DNA from: Oscillospiraceae bacterium
Lineage (GTDB): Bacteria; Bacillota; Clostridia; Oscillospirales; Oscillospiraceae
Length of the DNA: 55,522 bases
Assembly (NCBI GenBank): GCA_009787625.1
Contig: WQSX01000013.1
Location: forward strand, 1 to 55,522
Direction: 5' to 3'
Below are positions 17,704 through 24,608 of the stretch, piece by piece. Both the position numbers and the translations under genes were made by a program. The notes beneath the pieces are model-generated. The model was not told the origin of the DNA. It worked only from the letters and a program-made list of their open reading frames with translations, and did no database searches. Position 1 is the first letter of the stretch, and every line of letters begins with the position of its first letter.

Positions 17704-17967
17704 TTAATGCCGTGGTGCATCATTTACGATTTTAGCGGCTTGATTCATAATTGTTACGAAATCGACCTTATGTTGCGGGTCAAATTCGCCAAGCTGGGCA
17801 TAGAGCGCACCCTCATCGGTGACCACATACTTTTGCTCAAGATTGTTGAGCATAATAGCTGCAACATCCATACGGCAGGTATCACAGTGGCATACGTTTG
17901 CATCCATAAACCATCGGTTTAGAAAGTGATTTACTTGATCTTCTGTAAAGTTTCTGAGTTGTTTCAT
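17704..17967 (-). CDS. ComFB-like late competence family protein
   Basis: 87 residues from ATG 17967, chosen because AGAGGTC lies upstream on the minus strand; a longer frame exists but runs into the corrinoid gene. The sequence MKQLRNFTEDQVNHFLNRWF, then the cysteine cluster CHCDTCRMDVAAIMLNNLEQ and KYVVTDEGALYAQL, fits the ComFB family (CxCxxCxxDVxAxALNxLxPxYVVT). The cysteines probably bind zinc. In other bacteria ComFB-like domains bind cyclic dinucleotides or influence signalling; in Clostridia the role is unclear. It follows the corrinoid protein gene by 43 bases, probably in the same operon. Confidence 0.75.
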   Translation of the reverse strand: MKQLRNFTEDQVNHFLNRWFMDANVCHCDTCRMDVAAIMLNNLEQKYVVTDEGALYAQLGEFDPQHKVDFVTIMNQAAKIVNDAPRH

Positions 17968-18010
17968 AAAATTTGACCTCTCTCTCAAATTAAAATCAAA
18001 ATTGATACTC

Positions 18011-18646
18011 CTACGATACCAGCTCAATTGCCTTTGATGCGGCGCTGCCTGCATCGGGGGTGTATGCGGTTGCTCCGATTTCATCGGCATAGTCTTGAGT
18101 GACAGGCGCACCTCCGACCATTGTAAAGACCTTATCTTTAAATTCACTCGCCTCAACAGCTTCAACTATGTCTTTAAGCGATCTCATAGTTGTGGTCAAT
18201 AGGGTGGAGGCGGCGACAATTTTGGTGTCGGGGTTTTCTGCAAGGGTGTCAAGAAACTTTTTTGGAGACACATCAACACCGAGGTCAATGACTTCAAACC
18301 CTGCGGATTCTAACATGAGGGCAACAAGATTTTTGCCAATATCGTGCAAATCACCTGCCACAGTGCCGATAATGACCTTCCCTTTTTTTCCGAGGCTATC
18401 TTTTGTGAGATGTGGTTTTAGTATCTCAATGCCTTTTTTCATGGTTTTTGCCGATACGAGCATTTCGGGAACAAACAATTCATTTTGCTGAAATTTCTGT
18501 CCAACGATTCCCATTGCAGAAACCATGCCATCATCTAAAATGGCACTTGGGTCTTCTCCGGATTCAATGGCTTCCTGCACAAGAGCTTCAATAAGTTTGA
18601 CCTTACCACCTTCAACAGCGGCGGCAATCTCGGCAATTTTTGACAT
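18011..18646 (-). CDS. Cobalamin-binding corrinoid protein (methyl carrier)
   Basis: 211 residues. The N-terminal ~85 residues form the methionine-synthase-type helical cap (MSKIAEIAAAVEGGKVKLIE, FVPEMLVSAKTMKKGIEIL). The C-terminal Rossmann domain holds the B12 motif GTVAGDLHDIGKNLVALMLE, in which the histidine of DxHxxG ligates cobalt, then FEVIDLGVDVSPKKFLDTL, STLLTTTM and VGGAPVT. It carries methyl groups between a methyltransferase and an acceptor enzyme. The partner gene next door (18726-19538) encodes a pterin-type methyltransferase, so methyl-THF is the likely donor. GGAGGACTATTTTAG precedes the ATG. No reductive activator (RamA-like) is seen nearby. Confidence 0.9.
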   Translation of the reverse strand: MSKIAEIAAAVEGGKVKLIEALVQEAIESGEDPSAILDDGMVSAMGIVGQKFQQNELFVPEMLVSAKTMKKGIEILKPHLTKDSLGKKGKVIIGTVAGDLHDIGKNLVALMLESAGFEVIDLGVDVSPKKFLDTLAENPDTKIVAASTLLTTTMRSLKDIVEAVEASEFKDKVFTMVGGAPVTQDYADEIGATAYTPDAGSAASKAIELVS

Positions 18647-18725
18647 CTAAAATAGTCCTCCAGAATTGAATTGCTTTTAGTATAACATAAACTACGTAAA
18701 ATGCAATTACTTTAGGGTGACTTTA

Positions 18726-19538
18726 TTACTTATCAGCAAACACGCCGCTCCGATATGCGCTTATGTATTCCAGGCAATAGTCGTCATTTCCTAAAAGTGC
18801 TTCTGTTGCATATATCATTCCGCGTAAGTCAGGCAGTAGCGGATCAAGTACGACACTGCTCATTCCTGCATTTATAGTAAGTACAACAAAGGCTTGGTTT
18901 ATGAGCCTGCGAACAGGCAAATTAAAGGAGACGTTTGAGATTGCGCCTGATATATGCACGTTCGGATGCGACTTTTTTATATGCCCCATGACTTCAAGTA
19001 TCAGGGAGACACCTGCGCCGTCTTCGGTGGTGCAGAGCATTTCTACGAGAGGGTCAATGTGTATGCGTCTCTCGTTTATTCCATACTGCTTAGCTGCCGC
19101 CATTATTTTTTCAAAAATTTCAATTCGCTCAGCGGCAGACTTGGGTATGCCGTAATCTCCGCAGAGCAGTGCCATAACATGCCACTTTTCGTTTTCCGGT
19201 TTTGCCAGGATAGGAAATGCTCGCTCTATTTTATCACCCTCCAGCGATACGGAGTTAAACAGTCCGGGCTTTTTGCAAAACTGCATGGCATCAATTATGA
19301 CCGAGACATCGGGTGAGTCGATGGATATTGGGCAATCGGTGACACTTTGAATTGAGTCAATCATCCACTTCAAAGTCTCAAGTTCACCTTTTTCGACCGA
19401 TGCACAGCAGTCAATAAAGTCCGAGCCGGCATCTGCCTGACGTTTTGCCAAATCTTTGATATAACTCTCATCTTTTGCGGCAATGGCTTTACCACAAGAG
19501 GGGATAGAGCCGTTTAACTTTTCTGCAATAATTATCAT
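18726..19538 (-). CDS. Methyltetrahydrofolate:corrinoid methyltransferase family protein
   Basis: 270 residues forming a pterin-binding TIM barrel: MIIIAEKLNGSIPSCGKAIA, RQADAGSDFIDCCAS, CPISIDSPDVSVIIDAMQFC, FNSVSLEGDKIERAFPIL, IHIDPLVEMLCT and HISGAISNVSFNLP. These are the segments shared by AcsE (MeTr) and the pterin-binding domain of MetH. It transfers the methyl group of methyl-THF to the cobalt of a corrinoid protein, here probably the one encoded downstream. AAGGAATGGTCATTAA precedes the ATG, and the folD stop ends one base before it, so the genes are coupled. The acetogenic (acsE) role is possible, but no carbonyl-branch genes are in the window. Confidence 0.85.
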   Translation of the reverse strand: MIIIAEKLNGSIPSCGKAIAAKDESYIKDLAKRQADAGSDFIDCCASVEKGELETLKWMIDSIQSVTDCPISIDSPDVSVIIDAMQFCKKPGLFNSVSLEGDKIERAFPILAKPENEKWHVMALLCGDYGIPKSAAERIEIFEKIMAAAKQYGINERRIHIDPLVEMLCTTEDGAGVSLILEVMGHIKKSHPNVHISGAISNVSFNLPVRRLINQAFVVLTINAGMSSVVLDPLLPDLRGMIYATEALLGNDDYCLEYISAYRSGVFADK

Positions 19539-20399
19539 TTAATGACCATTCCTTAAATTCTTTGCGGCAGTTACAACATTTGACACTAATACAGATGTTG
19601 TGACAGTGCCGACACCACCGGGAACCGGAGTGATGGCACCAACTATCGGCTCCGCTTCATCAAACTTCACATCGCCCACGAGTTTGCCTTTTTCATCGTT
19701 CCAATTGATACCAACATCTATAACAACTTGATTAGAACTCAAAAATTCTTTTGTGATGCTTTCAGCCCTGCCTGCGGCGATGATTAAAATATCTGCATCA
19801 CGAGCTATTGATGGTATGTCAACAGTGCGGGTATGGCAGACTGTGACGGTTGCGTTTTTTCCCATGAGCATTATCGCAACAGGCTTGCCGACAACGAGGC
19901 TTCTGCCGATTACTACAGCTTTTTTTCCGGTGCAGTCTATGCCGTAAAAATCTAATATTTCGATACACGCCTGAGCCGTACATGGTGCAAAGCCATTGCT
20001 GTTACCTGCAAAGACTCCGGCAAGAGAGCCGTCTGTTATGCCGTCAATGTCTTTTTCGGGGCTTAGTGCATTACGGAGCGTATCTTCACAGATATGCTTT
20101 GGCAGTGGGCGAAACATTAAAACACCATGGATTTCATTGTTGTCGTTTAGTTCATGGACGCACTTAAGTAATTCAGCCTGTGATACATCTTCAGGGAAAA
20201 CAACGCTTTTCACTGCGACACCAACGCTGTCGCATCTTTTTATTGCAGATTTCTCATAGGAAATATCATCAGCCCTCTCGCCAACTCTGAGTGTGGCAAG
20301 AGTAGGGGAGACACCCTTTTGCTTGAGATTTTCCACATCGGATTTCATCTTCTCACCAAGAGCACTGACGACATCTGCACCTTTTAATAATTTTGCCAT
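19539..20399 (-). CDS. folD: Methylenetetrahydrofolate dehydrogenase, FolD family, probably lacking cyclohydrolase activity
   Basis: 286 residues, normal FolD length. Seen: MFRPLPKHICEDTLRNALSP, EKDIDGITDGSLAGVF, the NAD(P) motif VVIGRSLVVGKPVAIMLM, VIDVGINW and PVPGGVGTVTTSVLVSN. The catalytic YxxxK motif of bifunctional FolD reads YEKSA here (Tyr48, Ala52 in place of Lys). Family knowledge says this lysine is needed for the cyclohydrolase step but less so for the dehydrogenase. A separate cyclohydrolase, FchA, is encoded upstream in the same direction, so this FolD is probably a dehydrogenase only. AAAGGAATGGATTTTT precedes the ATG. Confidence 0.93.
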   Translation of the reverse strand: MAKLLKGADVVSALGEKMKSDVENLKQKGVSPTLATLRVGERADDISYEKSAIKRCDSVGVAVKSVVFPEDVSQAELLKCVHELNDNNEIHGVLMFRPLPKHICEDTLRNALSPEKDIDGITDGSLAGVFAGNSNGFAPCTAQACIEILDFYGIDCTGKKAVVIGRSLVVGKPVAIMLMGKNATVTVCHTRTVDIPSIARDADILIIAAGRAESITKEFLSSNQVVIDVGINWNDEKGKLVGDVKFDEAEPIVGAITPVPGGVGTVTTSVLVSNVVTAAKNLRNGH

Positions 20400-20438
20400 A
20401 AAAATCCATTCCTTTCAGTAATCTTTAGGCACAAATAG

Positions 20439-20463
20439 TCCATGAAAAGGCATGGATTTTTTT
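20439..20463 (+). terminator. Terminator-like hairpin with T tract in the folD-fchA gap
   Basis: TCCATG (20439-20444) and CATGGA (20451-20456) form a short stem followed by seven T on the plus strand. Both flanking genes are on the minus strand, so as a terminator it would stop antisense transcripts. On the minus strand it gives an A tract before the stem. Confidence 0.35.
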
Positions 20464-20504
20464 GTGCATCATTTGCGGTTCCCCGCAGGGGGAGCAAATC
20501 GCAC
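20464..20504 (-). other. Stem-loop in the folD leader
   Basis: GTGC...ATTTGC..TTCCCC and GGGGGAGCAAATCGCAC form an interrupted stem between 20464 and 20504. It lies 65-105 bases upstream of the folD start in the 318-base gap between fchA and folD. It does not match a tetrahydrofolate riboswitch pattern that I know. The function is unknown. Confidence 0.4.
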
Positions 20505-20513
20505 ATTCCCCCG

Positions 20514-20537
20514 TTAGTTTGAACTTGTTCAAACTAA
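20514..20537. repeat. Perfect inverted repeat in the fchA-folD gap
   Basis: TTAGTTTGAA (20514-20523) and TTCAAACTAA (20528-20537) are perfect complements around CTTG. It may be an operator or part of a processed leader. It is followed by a copy of the larger hairpin repeat. Confidence 0.5.
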
Positions 20538-20563
20538 TCCTCCTGATTTTACTATAGCTTCCC

Positions 20564-20702
20564 GCAGAGGTCAGGCTATTTACGAAATTATTTGCTGTAG
20601 GGGCGACCGTCTCGCCCGCTCTTGCCGCTCTTGCCGCTCTTGCCGCTTGCGCCGCATAACCGCTGTTCTCGCAAATAATTTCGCAAACAGCCTGACCTCT
20701 GC
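20564..20702 (+). repeat. Intergenic hairpin element, copy 3 (altered core)
   Basis: The left arm GCAGAGGTCAGGC continues into ATTTACGAAATTATTTGC; the right arm GCAAATAATTTCGC continues into AAACAGCCTGACCTCTGC. The outer and inner stems pair well. The loop keeps CCGCTGTTCTCGC at its right end, but the left half is replaced by GTAGGGGCGACCGTCTCGCC plus a triple CGCTCTTGC repeat (about 20617-20646). It sits 15 bases beyond the fchA stop, but its core is in the opposite orientation to that gene. Confidence 0.65.
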
Positions 20703-20717
20703 TATCCTGTGCATGCC

Positions 20718-21341
20718 TTACGATTGACGTAGGGCGGTTGTTACATTTTTTAGAATATCATCTGCTATTGGACAGTATTTTGCTAAGATCGCGTCTGCTT
20801 CTGCTTCTACGCTTTTTGCGTAGTCGCGGTTTGTCATGTATTTTGTGTTGATGAATACGTTAAAGCTTGCGCCTTGGATTGCCGCTCTGTTGAAGGCGGC
20901 GCCGACTGCGGCGTCGCTTAGAGCTAGGCGACTGCCTTTTTGGGCAAACTCATCTAAAAGTTCGATTGCTCTTGCACTGAGGCGCATGATGTCTAGTGGG
21001 ACAGATGTTGCTAGTTTCAGGGCATCTTCCATGACAGCTTCTCTTGTAGGGTCGTCTTTGGGTATGCCATAGGCTTTTGAGAGTGGCTCAAATACTACCG
21101 CATCCTCATCGACTAAACGCAACAGTTCAGTTTGTAAGGCGTCTGCTTTTTCCATTAGAGCTTTGATGTCATCTTCCACATCGGCAAATTTTTTCTTGCC
21201 TAGAGTGAGATTACCAACCATTGAACCCAGAGCCATGCCCACAGCGCCAACCAGTGCAGATGCACCGCCACCGCCGGGAACAGCAGCTTTAGATGAAAGC
21301 TCACTGACAAATTCGGTCATAGGCTTGTCGATAAATTGCAT
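20718..21341 (-). CDS. fchA: Methenyltetrahydrofolate cyclohydrolase (FchA/FTCD cyclodeaminase family)
   Basis: Hydrolyses methenyl-THF to formyl-THF, or the reverse, in the one-carbon pathway between Fhs and FolD. 207 residues from ATG 21341 (an upstream in-frame ATG exists, but AAAGGAATGGTTTTTATC fits this start and matches the folD leader). Seen: MQFIDKPMTEFVSELSSKAA, PGGGGASALVGAVGMALGSM (the folate-binding glycine-rich loop), VGNLTLGKKKFADVED, LVDEDAVVFEPLSKAYGIPK and FNRAAIQGASFNVFINTKYM. It is cytosolic and all helical. The neighbouring FolD lacks the cyclohydrolase lysine, which makes this enzyme necessary. Confidence 0.92.
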   Translation of the reverse strand: MQFIDKPMTEFVSELSSKAAVPGGGGASALVGAVGMALGSMVGNLTLGKKKFADVEDDIKALMEKADALQTELLRLVDEDAVVFEPLSKAYGIPKDDPTREAVMEDALKLATSVPLDIMRLSARAIELLDEFAQKGSRLALSDAAVGAAFNRAAIQGASFNVFINTKYMTNRDYAKSVEAEADAILAKYCPIADDILKNVTTALRQS

Positions 21342-21386
21342 GATAAAAACCATTCCTTTCCTGTCATAAGTCATATCTAAAAATTA

Positions 21387-22217
21387 CTAAACAAATGGAT
21401 TTAAAAATCTTCCGTTGTTTACAAAGGCCATGACTATTGCCGCAATGATTAAAGCTCCGCTTACAATTATAACTATATAATCCATAGCCTTAAACGGGCG
21501 ATAGCGATACCATGTGCGTTTTTTGTTCTTTCCGAAACTCCTAAGCTCCATGGCATTTGAGATTCTGTCGATTCTGTCAATGCTGGTGACTATTAGCGGA
21601 AATAAAATTGTAACCATGCCCTTAATGCGTTTGCGTAACTTTACATTTTTTGAAATGTCTGTGCCGCGAGCCTGTTGCGCTTGGCTTATGTCTCTATACT
21701 CTCGTTGTATGGTGGGGATATAGCGCAGTGCAAGCGTTACCGAGTAGGCTACTTTGTAGTTGACTCCGACCGAGTTGAGAGATGCGGCAAATTCGCTTGG
21801 TTCAGTGGTTACGAAAAAAATCAAAGCAAGAGGCAGGATAGCCAGATATTTTATGGCGAGATTTGCTTGGTAAAACAGTTGCTCTTGCGTAAGATAATAT
21901 CTGCCAATTAAATGAACTATTTCTGTGCGGGTACCATAGATGCGCACACCTTCTTCGGGTGAAAACAAAAAGGTCAGTACGATATTCATAAACATTATAA
22001 TTCCTATAACAGTGATTATAAGCTTCATATCACGCACAGGTACTTTTGCAAGAACAAACATCATACAGGACAAAACCACGATGACAATAAGTAATCGTGT
22101 ATCAAAAGTAATCATTGCTGCAAGGCTTGCAAACAGCACCATAAGGAGCTTTGCTGAGCCGGTCAGGCGATGGACAACCGTATCTTTATCTACATAGCTG
22201 AGTCCTTTGCTACGCAT
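21387..22217 (-). CDS. ecfT: ECF transporter transmembrane component EcfT
   Basis: 276 residues from ATG 22217 (GGAAAGGACACG lies upstream; a longer start at 22238 is possible). The ATG overlaps the ecfA stop by 8 bases. Hydrophobic segments: LLMVLFASLAAMITF, LLIVIVVLSCMMFVL, LIITVIGIIMFMNIVL, AILPLALIFFVTTEP and a C-terminal helix. The cytoplasmic coupling helices carry the two Ala-Arg-Gly-type motifs; SQAQQARGTDISKNVKLRKR gives QARG, and ISNAMELRSFGKNKKRTWY is the second. This is the scaffold that couples ATPases to S components. It is part of a complete S-A-A'-T set. Confidence 0.9.
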   Translation of the reverse strand: MRSKGLSYVDKDTVVHRLTGSAKLLMVLFASLAAMITFDTRLLIVIVVLSCMMFVLAKVPVRDMKLIITVIGIIMFMNIVLTFLFSPEEGVRIYGTRTEIVHLIGRYYLTQEQLFYQANLAIKYLAILPLALIFFVTTEPSEFAASLNSVGVNYKVAYSVTLALRYIPTIQREYRDISQAQQARGTDISKNVKLRKRIKGMVTILFPLIVTSIDRIDRISNAMELRSFGKNKKRTWYRYRPFKAMDYIVIIVSGALIIAAIVMAFVNNGRFLNPFV

Positions 22218-23928
22218 TATTTCGTGTCCTTTCCTCAAAATCTACAAAGCATTTGGTAAATGCCGCAGGATCTGCGATATTGCATTTTTCAGCAAGATGA
22301 AAAAGACTTGTCTCTTTAAGGCTTGCCTTTTCCGATAGTTCCGGATTGCAAAGCAACTCAGATGACGACATATCCGCAAGGAGTTTTCCCTCAGAAAAAA
22401 CTAAAGCTCTCGGTGCGTATTCGAGCATCAAATGCATATCGTGGGTAATCAGCAATACTGTTATGCCACGCTTTTGCAGTGTTCTCAGAAATTCCATAAT
22501 TTCTGTATAATGACGGTAATCTTGACCTGCTGTGGGCTCGTCAAGGATGATTATATCAGGCTCTAAAATCAAAACGGAGGCTATTGTAACTCTCTTTTTC
22601 TGACCATAACTAAGCGCAGAAATAGGCCATTTACGAAACTGACGTAATCCGCAAATTTCCAAAGTAGCCTCAACTCGCTCATTAATTTCATTTTCCGAAA
22701 CACCACGATTAAAAAGCCCCAACCCCACTTCTTCAGATATAAATGGTTTGCAAATCATTTGGTTGGGGTTTTGCATAACATATCCTATATGCTCTGCGCG
22801 TGATGCTATGCTGTTTTCTGTGATGTCTTTTTTTCTAAGTGAAATGCTTCCCGACGATGGTGTTTCAAATCCGCAAATCAGTTTGGCAAGGGTGCTTTTC
22901 CCTGCACCGTTCGTGCCTACAATTGCGGTCATTTCGCCTTCATCTATTGTGAAGTTAACTCCGGATAATGCAGGTGTATCTCTTGCTTCATATGTAAACG
23001 ATAAATCCTGTATGCGAATCAATTCTGTTTCAGATGATTGCTTTGTTGTTTTTGCGGACTCATTGTACCATTGGTTTATAGAAGATTTGTCGCCTTCTTG
23101 GAGCCTTAAGGTGTCGATTTGTGAAGAGTGGTGTGCAGGTGTAATTTTCACGCCGGCATATTTCATAGCGGCTACATAGAGAGGTTCTCGCAGACCCGTG
23201 TCTCGTAGAAAGTCAGTTGATAGCAATTCATCTGTAGGGCTATCCGCAACAATCCGCCCATCTTGCATAACAATCACACGGTCAACAGCCCGAAAAAGCA
23301 CATCTTCTATTCTGTGCTCGATAATTACGACAGTTGTGTCAGTATCTTTTTTTATTTTGTCAATCAGCTCCACGGCTAATTTACCCGTAGCAGGATCGAG
23401 ACTTGCTAAAGGTTCGTCAAAAAGCAGTATTTGAACATCTTCTACCAAAACTCCGGACATACTGACCCTCTGCTTTTGTCCGCCGGATAAGTCGAAAGGG
23501 GACGCATCAAGGAATGCGTCCCCCATGCCTGTCAAATTTGCTGCGGATTTCACAAGCGGAAGCATTTCATCTTTAGGTACACAGTTGTTTTCGAGAGAAA
23601 ATGCAATATCTTCACCGGTAGTCAAACCGACAAACTGACCATCTGTGTCCTGTAAAACAGTTCCAACTATTTTTGATAATTCAAACACGTTTTGCTTGCT
23701 TGTTTCGACAGAATTAACTTCCACGTGTCCCGTTATACTACCTCTATAGTTAAAAGGAATGAGACCGTTGATACAGTTGGCTAAAGTGCTTTTTCCGCTA
23801 CCCGATGGTCCTGCTATTAAAATCTTCTCGCCGGGGTATATAGCCAAATTTATATCATATAATGATGGTTCCGCCTGTGCGTGATATTGAAATGTAAAAT
23901 CCTTAAACAGTATAATTGGTTTTTGCAT
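22210..23928 (-). CDS. Fused ECF transporter ATPase (EcfA-EcfA')
   Basis: 572 residues with two ABC ATPase domains in one chain. Domain 1 (about 1-240): Walker A GPSGSGKSTLANCINGLIPF, Q loop, signature LSGGQKQRVSM, Walker B ILLFDEPLASLDPATG and H loop VVIIEHRIEDV. Domain 2 (about 305-545): Walker A GTNGAGKSTLAKLICGFE, VMQNPNQMIC, signature ALSYGQKKRVTIASVLI (ALSYGQ in place of LSGGQ), Walker B IIILDEPTAGQDYRHY and TVLLITHDMH. Most ECF systems use two separate proteins; fused forms (YkoD-like) are known. It powers vitamin uptake with the adjacent T and S subunits. Confidence 0.92.
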   Translation of the reverse strand: MQKPIILFKDFTFQYHAQAEPSLYDINLAIYPGEKILIAGPSGSGKSTLANCINGLIPFNYRGSITGHVEVNSVETSKQNVFELSKIVGTVLQDTDGQFVGLTTGEDIAFSLENNCVPKDEMLPLVKSAANLTGMGDAFLDASPFDLSGGQKQRVSMSGVLVEDVQILLFDEPLASLDPATGKLAVELIDKIKKDTDTTVVIIEHRIEDVLFRAVDRVIVMQDGRIVADSPTDELLSTDFLRDTGLREPLYVAAMKYAGVKITPAHHSSQIDTLRLQEGDKSSINQWYNESAKTTKQSSETELIRIQDLSFTYEARDTPALSGVNFTIDEGEMTAIVGTNGAGKSTLAKLICGFETPSSGSISLRKKDITENSIASRAEHIGYVMQNPNQMICKPFISEEVGLGLFNRGVSENEINERVEATLEICGLRQFRKWPISALSYGQKKRVTIASVLILEPDIIILDEPTAGQDYRHYTEIMEFLRTLQKRGITVLLITHDMHLMLEYAPRALVFSEGKLLADMSSSELLCNPELSEKASLKETSLFHLAEKCNIADPAAFTKCFVDFEERTRNNA

Positions 23929-23937
23929 TTAAAGTTA

Positions 23938-24489
23938 CTAATCTTCTTTCGTAAGACTTCCCTTTGCAGGTCTGGCTTTGAAATATGCCAGTAATAGAAG
24001 AGTACCTACAACAGCGGTGGTAATTGCGTTACCTGTGAAAGCAAACAGCCCTTGTGTGAATACTCTGTTGACGGGTTCTGCATAGATGAGTATGTCGAGA
24101 GTAGGCGCAAGTCCGCCCCATGCGACGAGGTTCATGAGAACAGTACCGATTATAAATTGCAGGATCCCTCTTTTGCTGACAAAAGCTCCGTCGTCAATAT
24201 TAACACCTTTCATCACAAATCCGAATGCAAATCCTATTACGCCTGAGACAATTATCCAACTCCACCAGAGTCCCCAGCCGAATGCTAAATCTGTGAGGAT
24301 ATGCCCGACCAATCCGATTAATAAACCTGCAATTGGTCCAAATAGTACTGCAAAAAAGGCTAGTATTGCATACTGGAAGGTAAATGTTGTGTTTGCGAAT
24401 ACGGGGATTGAGGCAAACCTTGCCAACACGAAGAATAAAGCGGCACCAATACCAATGGCTACGATGGTTCTAACTCCAAATTTTTGCAT
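23938..24489 (-). CDS. ECF transporter S component, UPF0397/ECF-ribofla_trS type
   Basis: 183 residues, about five to six hydrophobic segments. MQKFGVRTIVAIGIGAALFF, LARFASIPVFANTTFTFQYA, FGPIAGLLIGLVGHILTDLA and WWSWIIVSGVIGFAFGFVMK are the UPF0397 hallmarks. It is the substrate-specific subunit of a group I ECF transporter, with its own A-A' and T genes downstream, ten bases apart. It lies between fhs and fchA, which hints that the substrate serves one-carbon metabolism (folate, or cobalamin for the corrinoid protein); this is inference only. GAGGAGTATTAATT precedes the ATG. No riboswitch is seen in the 119-base gap upstream. Confidence 0.88.
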   Translation of the reverse strand: MQKFGVRTIVAIGIGAALFFVLARFASIPVFANTTFTFQYAILAFFAVLFGPIAGLLIGLVGHILTDLAFGWGLWWSWIIVSGVIGFAFGFVMKGVNIDDGAFVSKRGILQFIIGTVLMNLVAWGGLAPTLDILIYAEPVNRVFTQGLFAFTGNAITTAVVGTLLLLAYFKARPAKGSLTKED

Positions 24490-24608
24490 AATTAATACTC
24501 CTCTGTAACATGTAAAATTTTAGCTACCGTGAAAGCCAATACTAAGTTATCACAACATGGTGTATATTGCAAGATTTTATTCAGAAAAAGTTCATAAATT
24601 TTATAAAA

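Noticed and set aside
20400-20717. Tetrahydrofolate riboswitch before folD
   Set aside because: The gap contains several hairpins but I could not place the conserved THF riboswitch sequence elements.
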